From an uncultured Bacilli bacterium (GTDB lineage Bacteria > Bacillota_I > Bacilli_A > RF39 > UBA660), in assembly GCA_934148875.1 (NCBI GenBank), contig CAKPDJ010000024.1, positions 1 through 19,115 on the forward strand: a DNA stretch of 19,115 nt, written 5' to 3'. Below the pieces are notes generated by a model. That model worked only from the letters and a program-made list of their open reading frames with translations. It did no database searches and had not been told where the DNA came from. Position numbers and translations under genes: made by a program. Below are positions 14,655 to 19,115 of this stretch, in pieces (positions within the stretch are counted from its first letter, which is position 1; the number at the start of each line of letters is the position of its first letter).

Positions 14655-16601
14655 TTAATTTTCCTTAATAGCTTCTTCTAATTCTTCTTTAGTCATCTTA
14701 GTATAACCTTTAATACCTTTTTCTTTAGCCTTAGCTTTTAATTCAGCCAAAGTATCTTCTTTTTCTTCAGGCATATGTCCAGTTTCTACTAATGAGTCAA
14801 TTTGTTCCTTAGTAATTGTTTCATATTCTAATAATGTATCAGCAATAAGTTTAATTAAAGCCTGATTTTCTTTTAGAATACGTGTTGCTTCTTTATAACA
14901 TTCATCAATTATCTTACGAACTTCTTTATCAATTTCATGAGCAATCTCATTAGAGAAATTCTTAGTTTTATTATAATCCCTTCCTAAGAATACTCCACCT
15001 TCTTGTTGTTCAAGTTGAACAGGACCTAAATCACTCATACCATATTCAGTAACCATAGCACGAGCTATCTTAGTAGCTTTTTCAAAGTCATTATGAGCAC
15101 CAGTTGTTACTTCTTTAAAATGAATTTCTTCTGAAACTCTACCACCAAGTAATCCAGTAATTCTTTGAAGTAACTCACTCTTAGTAGCTAAATATGTTTC
15201 CTCTTTAGGCATCATTAATGTATAACCACCAGCTTGACCACGAGGAATAATAGTAATTTTTTGTACATCTTCTGCATTTGGAAGTTTAATACCTAAAACA
15301 GCATGACCAGCTTCATGATATGCAACAACTTGTCTTTCATGTTCAGTATACTTACGAGATAATTTAGCAGGTCCACCAATAACACGGTCAGTTGCCTCAT
15401 CTATTTCACTCATAGTAATTGCATTTTTGTTTCTTCTAACAGCTAAAAGTGCAGCTTCATTTAATAAATTTTCTAATGCAGCACCACTAAATCCTGGTGT
15501 ACGTTTAGCTAAAAACTCTAATTTAACACTTGGAGCTAAAACTTTATCACGAGCATGAACTCTTAATATTTCTTCACGTTCTCTAACATCTGGTAAATCA
15601 ACAGTTACTTGTCTATCAAATCTACCTGGTCTTAATAATGCTGGATCAAGTACATCAGAACGGTTAGTAGCAGCTATTATAATAATTCCCTCATTAGGAC
15701 CAAAACCATCCATTTCAGTAAGTAATTGATTTAATGTTTGTTCTCTTTCATCATGTCCACCGCCTAAGCCAGTTCCTCTTTGACGTCCGACAGCATCAAT
15801 TTCATCAATAAAAATTAAACATGGAGCATTATGCTTAGCCTGTTTAAACATATCTCTAACACGACTAGCACCAACACCAACAAATAATTCAACAAAATCA
15901 GATCCACTGATAAAGTAGAAAGGTACATTTGCTTCTCCTGCTACAGCTTTAGCAAGTAAAGTTTTACCTGTTCCTGGAGGACCCTCTAATAAAACACCTT
16001 TAGGTATTCTAGCTCCAAGTTTAGTAAACTTTTTAGGATTTTTTAAGAAATCAATTAATTCACTAACTTCTTCTTTTTCTTCTTTTAATCCAGCAACATC
16101 TTTAAATGTTACTTTGTTAGTATCATTAGAAAGTCTAGCTCTACTCTTACCAAAATCCATAGATTTATTAGCACCATTCATTTGTCTAGTTAAGAAGAAG
16201 AAACCAAATCCAACTAATAATAAGATTGGAACTACATTAACTACTATTACCCAAAAATAACTTGAGTCTGGATCTACATTGGTAATTAACTTAAATTGAT
16301 TATTACTTCCTGCCTCTAACACATTCTTAATAACTGAATCTGTAAGTGGAACTCTTATAAAAAATCTTTCATTTTCTTTATAATCTTTCAACTTACCAGT
16401 TATTTCATAAACAACAGCTCTTTCCTTAGGTGTAATAGCCATCTCTGTTACAGTACCCTGATCTAGAGCTTGTATTAACTCATTATAAGTTATAGTTTTT
16501 GGTTGATTATTAATTACATTAAATAAATAGTAAACACCAAAAATCAATAATACTAAAAATAAATACGGAAGTATTCCTTTTTTTATTGTATTTTTGTTCA
16601 T
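14655..16601 (-). CDS. ftsH: ATP-dependent zinc metalloprotease FtsH with a Rho-N/HeH-like C-terminal tail
   Basis: FtsH is a membrane-anchored AAA+ protease that degrades misfolded membrane and regulatory proteins. The 648 residues contain TM1 (about 10-28), an extracytoplasmic region, TM2 (about 116-138), the AAA module with Walker A GPPGTGKT (207-214), pore loop FVGVG (240-244), Walker B IFIDE (263-267) and arginine fingers R327/R330, then the zinc site HEAGH (429-433) with Asp505 as the third ligand. After the protease domain, residues 617-648 (LAELKAKAKEKGIKGYTKM followed by TKEELEEAI) match the helix-extended-helix pattern seen in Rho N-terminal and SAP-like nucleic-acid-binding domains. 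That tail is not typical of FtsH. The gene is 13 bases after tilS with AAAGGAG as ribosome-binding site; hprT, between them in Bacillus, is absent. Confidence 0.97.
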   Translation of the reverse strand: MNKNTIKKGILPYLFLVLLIFGVYYLFNVINNQPKTITYNELIQALDQGTVTEMAITPKERAVVYEITGKLKDYKENERFFIRVPLTDSVIKNVLEAGSNNQFKLITNVDPDSSYFWVIVVNVVPILLLVGFGFFFLTRQMNGANKSMDFGKSRARLSNDTNKVTFKDVAGLKEEKEEVSELIDFLKNPKKFTKLGARIPKGVLLEGPPGTGKTLLAKAVAGEANVPFYFISGSDFVELFVGVGASRVRDMFKQAKHNAPCLIFIDEIDAVGRQRGTGLGGGHDEREQTLNQLLTEMDGFGPNEGIIIIAATNRSDVLDPALLRPGRFDRQVTVDLPDVREREEILRVHARDKVLAPSVKLEFLAKRTPGFSGAALENLLNEAALLAVRRNKNAITMSEIDEATDRVIGGPAKLSRKYTEHERQVVAYHEAGHAVLGIKLPNAEDVQKITIIPRGQAGGYTLMMPKEETYLATKSELLQRITGLLGGRVSEEIHFKEVTTGAHNDFEKATKIARAMVTEYGMSDLGPVQLEQQEGGVFLGRDYNKTKNFSNEIAHEIDKEVRKIIDECYKEATRILKENQALIKLIADTLLEYETITKEQIDSLVETGHMPEEKEDTLAELKAKAKEKGIKGYTKMTKEELEEAIKEN

Positions 16602-16614
16602 ATTTGCATCTCCT

Positions 16615-17934
16615 TTAATAATATTTAACTATTATATCACATTTCTCATTTTTTTGCTTATTAAATTTACTCTTTTTAAGTCCAGGTAACCAAACAACCT
16701 CATTATTAGAGTCAACCACAACAGGCCATAATTCTCTATCTTTCATAGGTACTTTACAATCAATAAATATATCTTTAATCTTTTTATGACCATTAGTACC
16801 CTTTAAAGCCATCTTTTCTCCATGCCTTCTAGTTCTAATATAAAGAGGTAATTTAACTTCACTACTAGATAAGCGACATACATCATTACCATTAGTATCA
16901 CATGATTCCACTACTTTCATATGTTTACCATTAGGTAATTTAGCATAATCAATAAGTTCAATTTCATAATTATCGACTTGGTTTTGTTCCCTTATTAAAA
17001 ATAACTTATTATATTCTTTTACCACCTTTATATTATTAGGAAGATATATAAAAGTATTCTTTTTCTTAGACTTAATCAAATCATTAATTAAATCAATATG
17101 TCTATCATTTATAAGCATAACATCATCTGTATAAAATTTAGCTAATATTATACCTAAAATTTTATCCTGAATAACTTCATCTAACTGTAAATAGTTATTT
17201 ATATCTAGTACATCACTCTCATAAACAGAAGAAAGACATCTATTAACCTGTTTATTTATATATTCATTATATTTTTCTAAAGTATTACTAAATTTCAAAA
17301 ACCTCTCATGAACATTAGGATTTTCTTTCTTCAAAAAAGGTAACACAGTCTTACGATATCTATTTCTAGTATGTATATCATCAAAATTAGTTTTATCTAT
17401 AACATAAGGAATATTATTTTTTTTATCATATTCTTCTATTTCACTCTTAGTAGCATAAATAAGTGGTCTTACTATTTTATAACCACCCATATCAACTAGT
17501 TTATTAAATCCAGAATAGCCACTTAAAGTAGAACCACGTACTATTCTCATTAAAATAGTCTCTATTAAATCATCACCATGATGAGCCGTCATTAAATAAT
17601 TAGCATTATATTTTTTTACTATATCATCAAAAAATTTATATCTTATAGTGCGCGCCTCATTTTCAAAATTATCATCACCATATTTTTGAATAGTCATAGT
17701 TTCAAAAACAATATCATGATCTAAACACCATTTTTCCATAAATATTTGTTCATCTTTACTAACCATTCTAACATTGTGATTAACATGACAACATACTAAA
17801 TATATATTTTTAATAGTTCTAATCTTATCTAACATATAAAGTAAAGCCATAGAATCAGGTCCACCAGAACATCCCACTACAACAATATCTTTTTCTTTTA
17901 ATAAATCAAATAAGTATTGGTAAGCTTGCTTCAT
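16615..17934 (-). CDS. tilS: tRNA(Ile)-lysidine synthase TilS
   Basis: TilS modifies the wobble C of tRNA-Ile(CAU) to lysidine using ATP and lysine, so that AUA is read as isoleucine. The PP-loop SGGPDS (23-28) is intact and is followed by the conserved CHVNHN, NEARTIRYKFF and TAHHGDDLIETILMR segments of the N-terminal domain. C-terminal TilS substrate-binding domains run to the end, including RTRRHGEKM near residue 365. I start at ATG 17934 (439 residues): AGGTGG sits just upstream. Tandem GTG codons at 17938-17943 could start three residues earlier but overlap the ribosome-binding site. It has its own extended -10 promoter and is followed closely by ftsH. Confidence 0.96.
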   Translation of the reverse strand: MKQAYQYLFDLLKEKDIVVVGCSGGPDSMALLYMLDKIRTIKNIYLVCCHVNHNVRMVSKDEQIFMEKWCLDHDIVFETMTIQKYGDDNFENEARTIRYKFFDDIVKKYNANYLMTAHHGDDLIETILMRIVRGSTLSGYSGFNKLVDMGGYKIVRPLIYATKSEIEEYDKKNNIPYVIDKTNFDDIHTRNRYRKTVLPFLKKENPNVHERFLKFSNTLEKYNEYINKQVNRCLSSVYESDVLDINNYLQLDEVIQDKILGIILAKFYTDDVMLINDRHIDLINDLIKSKKKNTFIYLPNNIKVVKEYNKLFLIREQNQVDNYEIELIDYAKLPNGKHMKVVESCDTNGNDVCRLSSSEVKLPLYIRTRRHGEKMALKGTNGHKKIKDIFIDCKVPMKDRELWPVVVDSNNEVVWLPGLKKSKFNKQKNEKCDIIVKYY

Positions 17935-17967
17935 ATCCACCACCTGTTTTTAATTACTCCCTTAAGT

Positions 17968-17976
17968 ATTTTACCA
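17968..17976 (-). promoter_or_regulatory. Extended -10 promoter of tilS-ftsH
   Basis: The minus strand reads TGGTAAAAT: a 5/6 -10 (17968-17973) with the extended TG motif, between the divIC terminator and the tilS ribosome-binding site. No good -35 is seen. Confidence 0.5.
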
Positions 17977-18005
17977 TAAGTATTAAAAAACAACCATAAA
18001 AATAA

Positions 18006-18037
18006 AAAGAAATATATAACTTTACATATATTTCTTT
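18006..18037 (-). terminator. Strong intrinsic terminator after divIC
   Basis: A perfect 12-bp inverted repeat (AAAGAAATATAT / ATATATTTCTTT) with an 8-base loop is followed on the minus strand by TTATTTTT. It ends the divIC transcript. Confidence 0.8.
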
Positions 18038-18048
18038 ATTTATTATCA

Positions 18049-18354
18049 CTATTCTTCATCAGGTAATCTTAAAATAATTTCTCCCTCTTTAGAATACATA
18101 TACTTTTCTCTAGCATATCTAGCTACATAATCAGGATCTTCTAATCTTTGAACATCTACTTTTAACTCTTCTTCTTTTTCTTTCAAAGCAATTATTTCAT
18201 TAGCTAATTGCTGCTTTTCCTGATATTTATTAGTTATTTTTACCCAATAACTTCCAACAGCCACAAAAATAGTAATTAATACTACCAAACAAACAGGCAT
18301 AAACAAACACAAACGACATCTAGTTTTAGCTTTACCCTTTTTATTAGCCACCAT
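18049..18354 (-). CDS. divIC: Septum formation initiator family protein DivIC (FtsB-like)
   Basis: DivIC works with FtsL and DivIB in the divisome to activate septal wall synthesis. From the ATG at 18354 the protein has 101 residues: a short basic cytoplasmic N-terminus with several lysines, one transmembrane helix (about 16-37), an extracytoplasmic coiled coil (about 41-72), and the family's conserved ending DPDYVARYAREKYMYSKEGE (73-92) followed by ILRLPDE. I chose this start because GGAG lies six bases upstream; the longer frame from 18402 would begin upstream of the -10 box. The position after yabQ matches Bacillus, where divIC follows yabP-yabQ. It is transcribed alone here from a near-consensus promoter. 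Confidence 0.92.
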   Translation of the reverse strand: MVANKKGKAKTRCRLCLFMPVCLVVLITIFVAVGSYWVKITNKYQEKQQLANEIIALKEKEEELKVDVQRLEDPDYVARYAREKYMYSKEGEIILRLPDEE

Positions 18355-18370
18355 TACCATCTCCAACTCA

Positions 18371-18399
18371 ATTATAACGATAGTATATCTTTTTTTCAA
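18371..18399 (-). promoter_or_regulatory. Near-consensus sigma-A promoter of divIC
   Basis: The minus strand shows TTGAAA (18394-18399), a 17-base spacer and TATAAT (18371-18376). The start of transcription would be about ten bases before the divIC ribosome-binding site. This is the best-formed promoter of the window. Confidence 0.75.
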
Positions 18400-18407
18400 C
18401 AAAATAA

Positions 18408-18444
18408 ATTGACATCTTTTGTTTGTTTACAAAAAAATGTCAAT
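18408..18444 (-). terminator. Hairpin at the end of yabP-yabQ
   Basis: An 8-bp inverted repeat (ATTGACAT 18408-18415 / ATGTCAAT 18437-18444) can extend by T-A pairs on the inner side and is followed on the minus strand by TTATTTTG. The first arm includes the yabQ TGA stop codon. It probably insulates the yabPQ unit from the divIC promoter immediately beyond. Confidence 0.6.
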
Positions 18445-18709
18445 CTTTTCTTTTAATCAAATAATTGCCAAATAAATAACCTAAAATGAGCAGAAAGAAA
18501 AAATATATATGAAATATTCCATTATTAATAGTTTTAAGTATTATAAAATACAACAAACAATTATCTATAACGAATAAAAAGTTAACTAATATTTTATACC
18601 ATAACTTACCCTTAAATAATAATTTATACTGCATCTTCACTACATAAGAAAATAATATTCCATATACAAATGACGTTATTAAAACTTTTAACTGAATTGA
18701 TAAAGCCAT
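18440..18709 (-). CDS. yabQ: Spore cortex biosynthesis protein YabQ
   Basis: YabQ is a small membrane protein needed for spore cortex formation in Bacillus; it sits in the membranes around the forespore. The 89-residue protein has an N-terminal helix (about 8-27) and two further hydrophobic stretches (about 38-60, 66-84). The segment FVIDNCLLYFIILKTINNG, followed by FHIYFFFLLILGYLFGNYL, matches the conserved YabQ core. Its ATG overlaps the last base of the yabP stop codon (TAATG), so the two are translationally coupled. Length is shorter than Bacillus YabQ, mostly at the C-terminus. The stop codon is TGA. Confidence 0.85.
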   Translation of the reverse strand: MALSIQLKVLITSFVYGILFSYVVKMQYKLLFKGKLWYKILVNFLFVIDNCLLYFIILKTINNGIFHIYFFFLLILGYLFGNYLIKRKD

Positions 18710-18999
18710 TACTTAAATAACCTACTAATTATGCTAGCATCCTTTTCTTTCTTCATTCCTTCATCTATATACGAAAACGACTTTAATAAGCCCTTAATTG
18801 AAACATTCCCCTGCAAAGTATCAAGTTTTAAAAGTTCTAATCCTTCTCCTTTAAGTGCTAAAAAACCCATAACTGTTTCCATTAAAAATTCCTGGTCATC
18901 AAAACTTTCTATCTTTTTAACACCAGTTACTAGAATATTTTTTCTCTCTAAAATATTAATACTATGATTATAATTACTGATTGTTTGATCCTTGTCCAT
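18709..18999 (-). CDS. yabP: Sporulation protein YabP
   Basis: YabP is needed for spore cortex formation together with YabQ. The 96-residue soluble protein matches the family throughout: HSINILERKNILVTGVKKIE (12-31) followed by SFD, FLMETVMGFLALKGEGLELL (38-57), then KLDTLQGNVSIKGLLKSFSY (58-77). It belongs to the YabP/YqfC family; YqfC is the paralogue, but the coupled yabQ gene settles the identity. AGGAGG lies five bases before the ATG. The short upstream region has no clear sigma-A promoter; a sigma-E-controlled promoter would be expected from the family, but I cannot identify one with confidence. Confidence 0.93.
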   Translation of the reverse strand: MDKDQTISNYNHSINILERKNILVTGVKKIESFDDQEFLMETVMGFLALKGEGLELLKLDTLQGNVSIKGLLKSFSYIDEGMKKEKDASIISRLFK

Positions 19000-19048
19000 A
19001 ATAGCCTCCTAGTAAATAATATGCATAGTATTAAATAATAGAACAAAA

Positions 19049-19072
19049 GAATAAAAATTTTAATTTTTATTC
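19049..19072 (-). terminator. AT-rich hairpin with T-run after the GC-rich segment
   Basis: GAATAAAAAT / ATTTTTATTC form a perfect 10-bp stem with a 4-base loop, followed on the minus strand by TTTTGTTC. It fits a rho-independent terminator for whatever is transcribed leftward from beyond the right edge, and would separate that unit from yabP. Confidence 0.6.
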
Positions 19073-19115
19073 GCCTTGGTAGTTGCCTCCCAAGTTTCCT
19101 ACTTCACAGATAGAG
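19072..19115 (-). other. Possible 3' end of a structured RNA, cut by the window edge
   Basis: This stretch is far richer in G and C than the surrounding intergenic DNA, has no supporting open frame and abuts a terminator-like hairpin. On the minus strand CTTGG and CCAAG can pair around GAGGCAACTA, and an AAGT/ACTT stem with loop AGGAA lies just before it. In AT-rich genomes such islands usually mark stable RNAs or riboswitches. The ending CAACUACCAAGGC recalls the 3' strand of 5S rRNA helix I, but the preceding arm is too short for an ordinary 5S rRNA. It could instead be a 6S-like RNA or a cis-regulatory leader of yabP. I cannot name the family. Confidence 0.35.

Noticed and set aside
18731..18967. 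78-codon + strand frame opposite yabP
   Set aside because: yabP is a recognisable family with a good AGGAGG; the antisense frame has no support.
19072..19115. tRNA or ordinary 5S rRNA at the right edge
   Set aside because: No cloverleaf, T-loop or CCA is seen. The ending resembles the 3' strand of 5S helix I, but the helix IV/V arm and loop E sequences do not fit. Left as an unnamed RNA.
1..19115. Mobile element, prophage or defence island
   Set aside because: No integrase, transposase, phage structural gene, restriction enzyme, toxin-antitoxin pair or long flanking repeats were seen; the genes are mostly conserved housekeeping genes in ancestral order.

Overview
The window is one strand of an AT-rich bacterial chromosome: all 20 genes I can support lie on the minus strand and are read from right to left. 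The gene set and order (yabP-yabQ-divIC-tilS-ftsH ... dusB-lysS ... clpC ... cysS-mrnC-rlmB-sigH ... secE-nusG) match the origin-proximal region of Bacillus-type Bacillota. TGA is used as a stop (yabQ and the sigma factor gene both end in TGA), so this is not a code-4 Mollicute. YabP, YabQ and a SigH-like sigma factor point to a lineage that sporulates or recently did. An uncultured gut-type member of class Bacilli or Erysipelotrichia is my best guess; this is inference from composition and synteny only.

Layout in the direction of transcription (right to left). (1) At the right edge a conspicuously GC-rich stretch (19072-19115) followed by an AT-rich hairpin and a T-run looks like the 3' end of a structured RNA, cut by the window edge. 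(2) yabP-yabQ, translationally coupled, ends in a hairpin. (3) divIC stands alone with a near-consensus promoter and a strong terminator. (4) tilS-ftsH forms an operon. (5) A 345-residue protein with a C-terminal GNAT-like domain follows, with its own promoter. (6) dusB, an RDD membrane protein and lysS form an operon ended by a strong terminator. (7) A YfcC-like transporter with a very large polybasic cytoplasmic loop. (8) clpC, without ctsR-mcsA-mcsB. (9) A secreted or membrane-anchored DUF1287 protein. (10) cysS, then mrnC-rlmB-sigH, tightly packed. (11) A tail-anchored protein of unknown role with a kinase-catalytic-loop-like segment. (12) secE-nusG plus an unknown 131-residue protein, ended by a 13-bp terminator hairpin.

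Most of the genes serve translation and its quality control (tRNA charging, tRNA and rRNA modification and maturation, NusG), protein export (SecE), proteolysis (FtsH, ClpC) and division or sporulation (DivIC, YabP, YabQ, SigH). Nearly every unit has a recognisable intrinsic terminator and often an extended -10 promoter. There is no gene-free stretch longer than about 120 bases except the right edge.

No CRISPR array, transposase, phage gene, restriction system or classical defence system is visible. The unusual content is subtler: SecE with a regular KKxx repeat, the transporter with a histone-H1-like linker, FtsH with a Rho-N/HeH-like tail, the kinase-like tail-anchored protein, the GNAT fusion, a divergent LysRS subtype, the unknown gene after nusG, and the RNA at the right edge. 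Five starts (mrnC, the transporter gene, dusB, tilS, divIC) should be moved downstream of the longest open frame because strong Shine-Dalgarno sequences sit inside it.
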